Shown here one piece after another: positions 41,501 through 51,602 of a stretch of DNA of 64,000 bases. This stretch comes from Tanytarsus gracilentus (taxonomy: Eukaryota > Arthropoda > Insecta > Diptera > Chironomidae): contig JAXRKN010000039.1 of assembly GCA_038502055.1 (NCBI GenBank), positions 2,666,001-2,730,000 of the forward strand, in the 5' to 3' direction. Numbering within the stretch: position 1 is the first letter of the stretch; each line of letters opens with the position of its first letter. The notes under the pieces were generated by a model. That model was not told the DNA's origin. It searched no databases and saw only the letters and a list, made by a program, of their open reading frames with translations. A program made the translations under genes and the position numbers.

Positions 41501-42110
41501 GAGAAAGAGAAGTTAAGCGAGTCATCCAGAAGACCGATGAAAAGAAGCAGTACGAGAGAGAGAGAATGAGGCAATAGCAGCGGTAGTAGCAATGGAATTT
41601 ATGCTGCACTGTTTTTCATGTCGTGACATAGTTAGAGGAATCGCTTGCAGATCTCTTACTCAGTCTGGCGATATTTTTTATTTTTTTTAATATTTTTTTT
41701 CATAACTAATTAAAAATATTGGTGATCATTTAAAATTAAAAAAATTTAACTGAAACTTAATTTAATTTTTAAAATCTTAAATTTATCTGACATTGAATTT
41801 TTAAATTAACAAAAATCAAAGCAGCCAAAGTAAAAAATTATTTTTTCATTCGCGTTTTAACTTTAACTCGACAAAAAGCTTCACAAAAAATTCCCACTTT
41901 AAATCACATAAATTTTCCTTCCGTGTCACTCGTTTCTAGATTTTTTCTTTTCTCGAAGCTCTTTTGAATAAAAATCACTTTCTAAAGTCGCGCAATGAAC
42001 TCACCTCCTCGATGGCTCGCTAAGCTTAATCCATGCGATATGTGAAAGCAATTTATGGAGAGTGCTATGACGAGGATAAGTCGTAATCCAAGTGAGTGAT
42101 TCGTCATCAT
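26511..42110 (-). CDS. flz: filzig-type secreted/membrane-tethered trypsin-like serine protease
   Basis: Exons in order: 42110-42005, 34318-34159, 34104-33183, 33092-31727, 31645-31583, 31353-31246, 31103-30998, 30721-30627, 27707-27592, 26911-26792, 26731-26730, 26673-26511; frame holds throughout and gives 1108 aa. Exon 1 is a signal sequence. Exon 2 has a Cys-rich domain with LFGGYKITPKFC and ICMFNHEC, closed by FLFGTCC in exon 3. Residues about 100-850 form a Ser/Thr/Pro-rich stalk. IVGG at 864 follows KKGR, the likely activation site. The triad is His910 (TAAHC), Asp959 (ENDLA) and Ser1057 (GDSGGP); the Asp six residues before Ser predicts tryptic specificity. RESTWLGLFTKNKCGG and GVYMRTNYYKPWIKSITG closely match what I recall of Drosophila filzig, an apical-matrix and tracheal protease. 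The stalk is shorter than in the fly. The 2-nt exon is needed for frame. Confidence 0.93.
26730..26731 (-). other. flz: 2-nucleotide micro-exon (GG) of flz
   Basis: The upstream exon ends TGC GAA directly before GTAAGT at 26791. The last exon starts A GAT TCC after an AAACAG acceptor. Direct joining shifts frame and reaches a stop 12 codons later. Between them, a pyrimidine-rich tract ending in CAG is followed by GG and then GTAAAT. Inserting those two bases restores Cys-Glu-Gly-Asp-Ser-Gly-Gly-Pro. The flanking introns would be 60 and 56 bp, normal for this genome. If the second intron were retained, translation would stop right after the Gly. Confidence 0.75.
28246..30386. mobile_element. 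2.1-kb TIR DNA element in a flz intron
   Basis: The two ends share a 24-bp perfect inverted repeat beginning GGGTGAAACGTCTTTTAGTC, and TA flanks both (28244-28245, 30387-30388), suggesting TA target duplication. Subterminal copies of TCGGAAGTTTTT point inward on the left (near 28266, 28463 and 28486), and AAAAAACTTCCGA copies lie on the right (near 30006, 30046 and 30340). No transposase frame is apparent, so it is probably non-autonomous. It makes up most of the 2.9-kb intron between the exons at 30627 and 27707. Confidence 0.75.
32895..33092 (-). repeat. flz: imperfect tandem repeat in the flz stalk
   Basis: Exon 4 opens with VPSTSYVYSPNPTRRPTT, and 29 codons later VPSTSYIYSPNPITKRPTS follows. 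The first copy starts exactly at the splice acceptor. Function unknown; it lies in the Thr/Pro-rich, probably O-glycosylated stalk. Confidence 0.8.
34319..42004. other. flz intron 1, about 7.7 kb
   Basis: AT-rich intron between the signal-sequence exon and the Cys-rich exon. No nested gene is supported. A minus-strand open frame at 35269-35454 has a von Willebrand D-like patch (DGLCGYLN) but no splice context. GA-rich simple sequence occurs at about 41490-41575. The link between exon 1 and exon 2 rests on matching splice phase (1 + 2 nt) and signal-peptide content. Confidence 0.65.
42005..42110 (-). CDS. flz: flz exon 1, signal sequence
   Basis: The exon encodes MMTNHSLGLRLILVIALS and a further 17 residues, a clear hydrophobic export signal, then ends in one G before GTGAGT. 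Joined to exon 2 this makes Asp and continues GRKLFGG. The bases just before the ATG read like an acceptor (CCCCGCAG), so an untranslated exon may lie further upstream. Confidence 0.75.
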
Positions 42111-43960
42111 GCTGCGGGGAATTTAAATGTGTGAATTTCACACTCTTTCTATTAACAGTGAGAGATTTACGCGTTTCGATGAAGTTATTAACAGTTTATT
42201 TTTTTTGAAGAGAAGATAAAAATTTTAACAGCTATATAAAAAGTTACTTTAACATGTGTGCTGACATGCACCGCGGAAACAATCGATATATTTTTATTGA
42301 ATTATAATTATCATTTTCGTTTTCGCACAAGGTTGACACAATTTTTCCTCGCTCGTAATATTTTATTTTTTAAACATATAAATTTTCCTTTTCTCGCGCT
42401 TATATTTCGTCACTTAAACTACTTATTCCACAATGTACCGTTCGTTAACATACCATATAGAAGAAAGAGATATGTTTGCTTTTAGTTCACGCTTGATCGA
42501 GGAAAGAAATTTTTTCTTTTCTTTTTTTCCCAACCGTCGCGATCAACTGCCAACCAACGACTGAAATCAACACACAATTTCTTCGCGAGCTGAGCTGGTG
42601 CTTCTCTATGATGAAAAGAGGAATATTCAAAATATATATACACATGTGCTAAAAGAGTACCGGAGATCGCCACTGGTAGACTTAGAGAAAGAAAGAAATT
42701 GAGTAAAATTTCTTTTCTCTCTCACTTGCAATGATAGCTTAATATTAGGGTGTCGTGATGCACGATCTGTTGCTAGAGGATCAAAAGTGCTAATTTGAGA
42801 TTTTTAAAAAATTCTAAAAATTATTTTATTTTAAAAATCTAAATTTTCAATTTATTTCTAAAATATTTAAAAACTTCAAAATGAAACTGTTAAAAAAGTT
42901 TTAAAATTTTCCATCCCTTGACTTTATCTAGCGCCAACAATTATTTTATCTACTCTCAAGTTTTACTTCATTATTAAAGAGAGTAACCGCTGTCGCATCT
43001 AATCACTTCACATCTCAACAACTTACGAACACTTCAATCTCAGCTGAAAGCGTGTTGCTTGATATTCATTGTCAAGGTAAAGAACACTTACGAGACATGA
43101 TCGTGAAAGGCACACATAAAGAAAGAGAGAGGAGAGAGTAAATTAAAGTTGAGAGGTGTGCTTATGTTGTTGAACATTTCTTTGCGTTTCTTGGATTATG
43201 AAAATGTTGAAAAGGTATACTCGGTTTCATGGAGAAATTTGATTTTGCATATTAAGTTTTTCAATCAATTTGTTTTAAAGCTGAAAAGTGTTTTAAAATT
43301 TATTTTCTCCTAGTGACTAAAAAAAATCCTTGTGAGATGTTAAAAATCCATGTCGTGTACTGAAAAAAAATTATTAAAAATTTGATTTAAATTTTATCTT
43401 CTTTTATTCAAGAAGCATTCAATTTTATTAAGAAAAATTTCGTTTCAAATTTTACAAAAATAAAATCTTCATTATTTCATTTTCCCTTATGCAAATTATT
43501 CTATTTTCTTTTTACTGATTCAATTTAAAGCGAACGCTTTGTGGAGCTCTGATAAAGAATGATTTGTGTCAATATTTTTTTCAATTTAAAAAAATTAAAA
43601 CCCCTCATTGTTAAAATAAATAATCATTTTTAAATAAACTAAAGTACGAAGAGATAAAAATAAATTAAAGTAGATGCTGAAATGCTTTTTTTCCATTAAT
43701 TAAAAATAAATTAGTTTGCTAATTACAAAATCTAAAAAGTTTCTCTTGATAATGAAAAACTTTTTCCTCTTTTTTATGCATGCACCATTCGAGAGAAAAA
43801 TCCTCGATTTTAAGGCTTCGGTCGCAATCACACTCACACAACTCAAATAAATCACAAATGTCAATGCTTGGTTAAAAATGCAAAACTTGATATATGGGAA
43901 AAAAGGTGTTCGTTGCGTCAACACCTCTTTCTCTCCTTTTTTCGTGCGTCTTATCGGCTT
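42111..43960. other. intergenic between flz 5' end and the next protease
   Basis: 1.85 kb of AT-rich DNA. It must contain the flz promoter or an upstream untranslated exon and the 3' UTR of the neighbour. No coding segment or convincing core promoter was recognised. Confidence 0.6.
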
Positions 43961-46900
43961 TTAGAACATCAATATTTGATTTATCCAATCTCTAAATTCA
44001 CTTATTCGAGTATACACGCCGGGTTGATTTGGCTCGGCACTAAAAAGGAGAAAATTGAAAGTGGCTGAAATTTTATATAAAAACGATCGAAATGCTCACC
44101 ATCCAATACCCCAACTGATAATTCCGGCCAACTGGAATCGCTTATCAGTTCGTTGAATCACCATGGGCCTATAAATCGAAAAACCATTCGATTATCAGGA
44201 TAAAATAAATAAATCATCCGTTACTCACCCACCAGAATCGCTATTTTTGTTTAAACAAGAAAAATGAAAAGAAAAACATAAAAAAAATTTTATTCATCCC
44301 TAAAGGCAAAGTGGCGCAAAGAAAATTTACCCTAAAATGAGAAGAGAAAATAAATTATTTATTAACGAGAACGAGATAAGATTTTTTTGTAGGCTGCCAA
44401 CCTTCACAACTGTCGTGACCGCCTTTCTGCCATCCAGCGCAAATAAAAATATTTGGAATGTGTTCAATATAGCCGGCACTGCGATACATTGCCTCGCAAA
44501 TGTCATTCTTGATAACCGGCACTGTAACCTCTTGCAACACCGACGGCAGTGGACCATCTAATTAAAATGAGGAAAATTTTGATTGAGTTTTAAATATTTA
44601 AAGAAGATTGTTTAACCCAATTAGGGTTTTTAATGTGAAAGTTTACCTTCATAAAGCCTAAAAATACGAGAGAAAAAAATCTTAGTGACGTCAAGCGAAT
44701 AAAAGTTTTAAACTTTCTCACCTTCCCCATCCAGTCACATAAGCGGTCCTTCCAATGAAATCTTCATCATTTTCCGGCACACATACCGGAATAATGTTTG
44801 GCTGAAATACCACCGGCTCATAAAATCTGAAAGAAGACGCTAGAAATTAAATATTTATCGACAAATAAATGGAGAGAAATTGAACGTGGAATGCCAGAAG
44901 AGTCTCGGCGGAGGATAAAGTTTAAATTGATAGCAATAAAATATTGACATTTTTCTTTGGCAAAAATATCTTCGAGTGGTAAATTTTTTGATGGAGAATC
45001 CTCCGAGATTTTGACATCTAAAATTACCTCAGTAAAGCCAAGTCATACTCGAAAGTCCTTGGATCAAATTGTGGATGTGATGCTACAATTTGTACTCGTC
45101 TCTCTTGATACCCATATGGTTCTTCTTCAATTGACAAATCGTATTCGCCCAGACGTAGGAGAAGATCAGAAGGTGGAACACTAAAACGAAAATGAATATT
45201 TTGGAAGTGCATTTATAGCTCTTTAGATAACTCACTTGTCGACACAATGTGCTGCTGAAACGGCCCAATTCTCATTGAGTAATGCACTTCCGCACTTATG
45301 GAGATAGGTTGATGTTCGCCATTGACGTAATGAAATTTGCCATGGCCAACGACCAAATGCAGCCTTTGCGCCACCAACAATTCTCGCTTCCGGAAACATT
45401 CTTCGCCCACAAACTGCAAAATTAGAGTGAGATAAATTAAAATTGCAATGCATGCAAAACATATTTCGAGTCTTTACTCTGTTTATAGTCAACTCCCTCG
45501 AGACTCATGTGCGTACTCGACGATGGCACCGATGATATTGTCGTGGCATTCATGTACTCTTTATCACTATCTACGGATGAATATGTTGAATTTTCAATGG
45601 CTAATGGACTAACTGTCGTCTCATCCGGTATAGAGACCGGTAAAGTTTCATTGAGCGGCAGTTGCGAAGATGATGATGTAGATTGTGTTGTTTGTGAAAT
45701 TGGTGTAGTTGTTGGTGTTTCTAGATGAATTTTAAATGTTAGTCTGATTTTTTTTAATTTTCATTCAACCAATTTAGAATTTAAATTTAATAAATAGTTA
45801 TTGAGTGATCACTTGAGTTAAAACATCAATTAGTTAGTGCATGAATGAAATGATTTGTTAGTGCATTACCAGTAATTGATTCAGTTGTCACTTCTTCATC
45901 CTCTTCTTCGCTCGATCCATCGACTGGCTGAGCTTCATTTGTCGTGGTTTCCTCGTCAATCTCTTCCGACGATGTCTCTTCACTCGAAACACCAATGGAA
46001 TTTTCCGATGATGTTTCCAACCCCATTTCCAATGTTGTCTCCTCAATTTTATTTGTCTTCTCATCAATCATCATTGCCTCTGTTACATTGTCAGGTGTTA
46101 ATGTGAATTGTGTCAGTGGAGTTACTCGATTCTCTAACATTGTTACGAGATTTGATGAAGTGTTTTTTTGTGATGCAGTGTCGGGCTTAACGCTCGTTAT
46201 TAAAACCCATGTATCGTCTAAATTCGTTATTTGTGTGTATAATGATCATGATGATTAGTTACAATAAAATATAAAAATCGTTAGTAAAAAATGTGCAATC
46301 GTGAAGCACGTGAGATGCTTGAATTATAGTTTTAACACACTTCAGGATTAATTTGATGAAATTAGTCACGAGTTTGAATGTCATAGAGTTATGATTAAAA
46401 ATTCTTACCCTTCGTCACATTATCAGTGACGTCATTTCCTAAGCCTAAAGTCCATGTGATCAAACCCTCACTAGACGTGCTCGTAATTGGCGTTGTCAAA
46501 TTTAATTTACTCGATGTCACTTCATCTTTCTCGCTGATCGTTGATGGCTTTTGTGTAGTTGTTGCGAATGTTGATTCCGTTATTGGTCTTTTGTTGAGTG
46601 TTGAAGCTTGTGTAGATGTTGCAGATGCTTGCGTCGTAATTGGTCGTCGCGTGACTAACGTGGATTTAACGGTTGAGGTCTTTATCATTGGTGTTTTTGT
46701 TGTTGTTTCTTGCTGATGACTGGTTGTAGATGAGCTGGTTTTTTCATCGGCAGAAACAACCGAGAAAGTTGTTGTAAATGCAGACTCATCTTCAGTAATT
46801 GTTGACGGTTCTACTTTGACTATCGAGCTGGTCGGTTTTGGTTTGGGTCGTGGCGCTTTTGTTGTTTGAACGAACGAAATTGTTGTCAATTGTGGCTCAG

Positions 46901-49865
46901 TTGTTGACGGTCTTGCGGCCGTCGTTGATGGCTTCCGAGTTGAGGTGAGTGTGGAATTTCTTCGTGTGATTGTTGTACGACGATTTACAGCTATCGTTGT
47001 ACTTGCAACAGGTTTTCTTGTTGTTCTTATCACAGTCGTTGTTGCATTTTTCGTTGGCTTGCTTGTGGTGCCGGGTCGCCTCGATGGACGTGCTGATGTT
47101 GTCAACGGAGGTGATTCAGTCGTTTGCCCAGATGGTCTATTCGGAACTGGTTTTTTGGTAACGACCGTAGTTCTCGTCGGCTTCACTTTTTGGACTGTAA
47201 TTGATGCACTCGATAAAGTTTCATTCTTAATTGACTCTCCAATCGATTGGAATGTCGTCAATTTTATGCTCTCAGTCGTACTCGACGGATGGTCATCTTT
47301 CAATTTAATTGTTGTCGACGTATTTCGTTCTATGATGTTACCCAAAGTCGTTGTAAAGCCGCCAGCATTAACAGAATATTTTTCCGTTGCTGATGTAGTT
47401 CTTCGCGTCGCTGGTCGTCGGGTTGCCGATGTACTCGCATGTGTGGTGATCAATTCGAAAGTTTTATTATTGTAATTAATTGCTGGCTTTAATGATGAGG
47501 TGGTTTTGTAATTGCTTGTTGAAAAATGAACTGTCGATGACGGTGAGGTTGATGATACGGTTGATGTTGATGCTGCGGGACGCTTTTCGCTAATAGAATT
47601 TTTATTATCGAACGACGATGGTGAGGGATAGTTGGAATCTATCGTATTATCGTCGAGATCTGGACTGTATATTGAGTCAATGTCCTTTGGAGATTAAATA
47701 AATTTAAAGAAACGCCGTTAAAAGTTAATTAAATTTCTCTTACCTTCACCTGACAACACGATCCGAAGTAAAATTTATCAATGCACGTTCCTAGATGCGT
47801 TCCATTTGACTTTATGCAATCGATTGCGAACATACAGACGCCTTTTAGGCCACTCTTTCGCACCACACAGGGTAAATTTCTTAGATTTCTAGCAGATTGA
47901 ACTGGACAGAATAAAACAACAGCAGCAATGCAGTTAAAAATGTGGCAAATAAGCTTCGATCGCAATTATTCTTGTAATGACGCTATAAACTTGATCTTTC
48001 TCTCTATCGCGTTCTATTCTCTCTTCTTTCTTCCCTTCATTCATCCTTGACCTCTATAAACTTCTCGTTTCATACACATAAATTCGCAATTGCTTTACAT
48101 ACATTTTATCGACTCTATATCTCGTAAAGAAGGTGGTGTAGTAAAAAACTTTTCCATCTCGTGGAAGGAGGAGGAAAAAAGTTTTTTCATTGTCTCGCAT
48201 TCTATTCTATAAATTACATGCTCTTCCATTGTTTTACACATGAAGTCGGTTTTATTTTTATGCTTCGTATTCACGTGTACTTGCTGCAGATGATTCTATC
48301 GATTGTGAGCCCACGCTTTTGTTTGATTTTCAATATATTTGAGAGTCGCAATATCGTTTTGAAAGACTGTTAAAAATTGGAGCATTCTTTAAGGTGCATT
48401 CAACTCAGTTTATTGGGAATTTTTCGTTGATGTTGTGAGTGACTCATGTTGTTTGGAGAAATTTCTCATAAATTTTTAATGATGCGTCTTTGAAAAGTTT
48501 TTGCAAATTTGTCATCGAAAAGTTAATCAACAAATTTTTTTAAGTCACAAAATTTCTTCTTTCCCCGTCGAATGTAAGTGATAATAAATTCTATAAATAT
48601 TACAACTACCGACAGCTAAATAAATATTCACGATGCTCGCTAATATGGCGAAGTAGGGCATGGGAATATAATAAAAATACTTAACCTAGAATAGAATCTA
48701 AGCGACGACGAGCTTTGCAGTATTAAATTTCTTGTATTAAGGTAAAGATCATTGGGTTGCGATGGTGACTCACTTCTTGGTGAGGGAGATGTATATTAAA
48801 TGTTTTAAAATGCGAGGTGACACGATTTCGCCTTAAAAAAGCTTTTTTACTTTCTATTTGTTCGCTTAAATATGCAAAACGAGCGCGCGCCGCGAATCCG
48901 TTTGGCACATTGTTACTACAAGCAGTGCTGGTGAAAGAATTGATGTCGATTCACGGAATGTATCAACACGTAACTGCTGATGAGCTGTTATCTCTTATTC
49001 GTAATTTTAATTTTTGCAAATGAATCACTTTTAAATGCTACATCCAGGAAATTTGATTGCGATCTGCATATGTTTCATGTTTTTATGGCTCGCAATTAAC
49101 TTCAACAATTAAAATTCACGAAAAAATAGCAGCGGACGACCAAAGTTTAAGAATATTCTTAGCGTTCATTTTCAATCGACAGAAATGAAACAATGAAACA
49201 TAAACAATCACCAACTCTTCGACTCAAGTGTATAATTTCCTTTAACCTCAAGAATATTTCATGACATTGGCATTAAGCTTTTATTCTCAATTGCATCTGC
49301 CGAGATGATGAAAAGAAGAGTTTTATGAAATTGAAGCTTAAAGCGAGTTGGAATTGACTTTTTAATTTTTTTTTGTTGAAAAATGATTCAATAATTTTAT
49401 TATCATAAAAAGTTTTCTTGATCATCATTAAGAAAAACATTTTTACCAATTTGTCAACGTATTTTTTTAAATCATAAAAATTTTCAATGTAAATTATTGT
49501 AACGTATTTTTAAATATTTAAAAATCTTCTTCTTTGTTTTTGTTCTTTTTATTTTCTAACTGACAAATTTTTTTGTTTCCCTACTCGGCAATTTAAATGT
49601 ATGCAATTTTAATTTCAAACACTAGCAAAAAATGCGCATGAAAGTAGATAAATTTTATTATATAATTAAACCAAGAAGAGTATAATTATCTTACCGAAGA
49701 AATGAGAGAAAAATCAGGTTCAAAAGACGATTAAAATTTCTACTTACACTGTGAAAATTGTGATGAGAATATTGGACTACTTATCGAATATTTAACAAAA
49801 TGACATGACACTAGAAACAGTAAGACTTGATTCCATTTTCTTCTCGTTCGATTATTTACGGACAT
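43961..49865 (-). CDS. Stubble/notopleural-type serine protease with Cys-rich domain and Thr-rich stalk
   Basis: Exons in order: 49865-49748, 47901-47744, 47684-46409, 46217-45870, 45720-45478, 45413-45236, 45180-45028, 44826-44722, 44657-44647, 44557-44402, 44331, 44240-44229, 44168-44100, 44039-43961. The sum is 2907 nt, 968 aa, in frame at every junction. Exon 1 is a basic-hydrophobic signal sequence or signal anchor. Exon 2 is a Cys-rich domain (GVCMFAIDC, SNGTHLGTC, FYFGSCC). Residues about 95-700 are a Ser/Thr-rich stalk with an acidic patch. CGRRMFPEARIVGG leads the catalytic domain: His770, Asp820, Ser918, with Asp six residues before Ser predicting tryptic specificity; it ends WGIGCAEPNQPGVYTR and INQILMF. 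I judge it closest to Drosophila Np, with Sb a relative; the exact orthologue is uncertain. The gene is unusually rich in tiny exons of 11, 1 and 12 nt. Confidence 0.9.
44229..44240 (-). other. 12-nt exon carrying the catalytic serine
   Basis: The exon reads C GAT TCT GGT GG between AAAAATAG and GTGAGT. It encodes Asp917-Ser918-Gly919 plus parts of the two flanking Gly codons. The next exon supplies G CCC ATG, completing GDSGGPM. Its length is a multiple of three, so skipping it would join the Gly to Pro and delete Asp-Ser-Gly-Gly in frame. Confidence 0.85.
44331..44331 (-). other. 1-nucleotide micro-exon (G)
   Basis: The upstream exon ends TGT GAA G before GTTGGC (44401). The next recognisable exon begins C GAT TCT. 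One G is missing to make Gly-Asp-Ser. The only suitable site between them reads CTTCTCATTTTAG, then G, then GTAAAT. Flanking introns are 70 and 90 bp. The upstream donor GTTGGC is weak, which is the main caveat. The same donor GTAAAT follows the 2-nt exon of flz. Confidence 0.68.
44647..44657 (-). other. 11-nt micro-exon
   Basis: The exon reads G CTT TAT GAA G between TTTTTAG and GTAAAC. With AG from the preceding exon and AT from the next it gives Arg-Leu-Tyr-Glu-Asp, making the family sequence TGWGRLYEDGPLPSVLQ. Flanking introns are 64 and 89 bp. Confidence 0.85.
47902..49747. other. intron 1 of the Stubble/notopleural-type protease
   Basis: A 1.85-kb intron between the signal-sequence exon and the Cys-rich exon. 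Short open frames on both strands around 48723-49023 overlap each other and have no splice support. Nothing else was recognised. Confidence 0.65.
49748..49865 (-). CDS. first coding exon of the Stubble/notopleural-type protease
   Basis: 39 codons plus one T, beginning MSVNNRTRRKWNQ then a hydrophobic stretch VLLFLVSCHFV; the donor is GTAAGT. The T joins TT of exon 2 to give Phe. The ATG directly follows a strong acceptor (pyrimidine tract then CTCGCAG), so the 5' UTR is spliced and transcription must start further upstream, above position 49865. Confidence 0.8.
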
Positions 49866-51499
49866 CTGCGAGAAAAAAAATAAGATAAAGAGGTATTAAG
49901 TAAATGGCGTTGCGGTTTATGCATAATCTTCCCGGTGGTGGTTACTTGCTTGCTTACTAAATGAATGACAACACACACTCAAGTACTCCCGTAAGGCAAT
50001 AATTCTTTTCTCGTCGCTCGCAGGCATGCTCATGTCGCTTGATATCACAAAATGTTACCTCCTCGCTCACATAATGAGATTATTTAATGTCACTCGAATT
50101 TATGTGTGGAGAGCTTCGATCAACAATGACGATGATGAAAAATAAATGAAAGAAACAAGTATTTTTTTATTTTTGGTAGTAAGAAGTTCAAAGAACTCAA
50201 AAATGTTTCGGAAATGAACTTTATTTGATTGATTGGTTGTTGAACTAATGAAGAGCACTCAAAGAAAGAGAAAAAATATATTTTTGAGTGAATAACTTAT
50301 AAAGTGTGGGATTTCTCGTTCTTTATTTTTCTTTCATTCACTAAACGAAAGAGATTGAGACACAGTGAAGTCTACCTTATTAGGACGTTGGAGATCTCGA
50401 CTGTTTTTAGGTCAGTTAGCGATTTTTGGCGCTTACTTTCATACGTCAATGCAAATATTGAGGCACATGTGAAATATTTCTGCGAGTCGAATTCCATCGT
50501 AGATATTTTTTAAAAAAGAAATTTCATTTTTAATTTTTTAAATATTTTTTTTATTCTTTCATACTCGACTGTACTGAATGCAAAATGAATTTTTAAAGCT
50601 TCTCCGTTTATGTTTTGATTCGCTTATTTTCTCGCATCCTTTACCCAAGAAAAGCATTGAACTATTCTGCAATCAGTCTCGTAAGTCTGCTTTTTAATAT
50701 TATTCTGTGGTTGCATGCAATGAAACCTCGAACTATTAGATTATAGAATTTAACATCAGACACATGTGAGAAAGCACTTTTTACTCATTCATTTCACTTT
50801 GCGTTTCATTTTGTCAACGACAACAAAGAAGACATTTATTCGTCATTCGCATAATGCTAACAACCTTATGAAATTTCCCGAAAAAAATAACTTTTTCATT
50901 TTCTAAACCGAGCATGTGTTAAAAACTAAGCAATTAAAATTTCTCTTCTCTCTCCATTTAAACTATTAACCTCGATCATTTGTCATGCTCAGAAGCAATT
51001 GTTTGTTGCATTTTTAATTTTTGCTGCTGTTTCTGATGGTAGCATGGATGATAATTATGTTAATTGTGTAAGCCAAAAAATCTTACTTCAGGATGGATTT
51101 TTTTTATGTCAACCTAAAGATTTATTGACAATTATCAGCCAATTATTATCCTAAAATTCAATAGTTTAAATCCAGAATCGTTCCCACGTTAGTGAATGCA
51201 CATTAACTCGAATAGAGAGAAAGACAGAGAGTAAAGTGCTTGTGACCCATTTCTCTTTTTCTTTCCTGTCCAACCAAATGACGAGAGAAGTAAAATATGT
51301 GTAATCACTCTTAAAGACAGGTTTTTTTGCGAAGTGAATGAGTCGAAAAAATGGGGAGAAAAAAATCGATTCTTGACCTCTATTAATGTTATGTGGAAGA
51401 TGAAAACTGATACGTCATGTCATGATTATCGGCTAAAGAATCGTTGCGTGTTGCCATTCACAAGTCTTGCAAGAAGGAAAAATCATCGAGAAGAAAATA

Positions 51500-51602
51500 C
51501 ACTGAGAGAAAAATTTTATTCTAAAAAAATGTTAACAAAATAATTTTAAATATTCAAACCATTATTTTTAGAATGAATTTCGTAAAAAAATTTCTCTCAG
51601 TG
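51500..51602. repeat. short inverted repeat, CACTGAGAGAAA ends
   Basis: A 103-bp unit begins CACTGAGAGAAA and ends with the exact complement TTTCTCTCAGTG; weaker complementarity continues inward (TTCTAAAAA near 51519 against TTTTTAGAA near 51566). It could be a tiny MITE or a hairpin. A similar motif with a G for A (CTCTCGGTG) occurs near 63788. Confidence 0.6.

Noticed and set aside
46426..47475. Long plus-strand open frames opposite the protease stalk
   Set aside because: They are antisense shadows of the Thr-rich coding exons; Val-rich runs are the complement of Thr codons.
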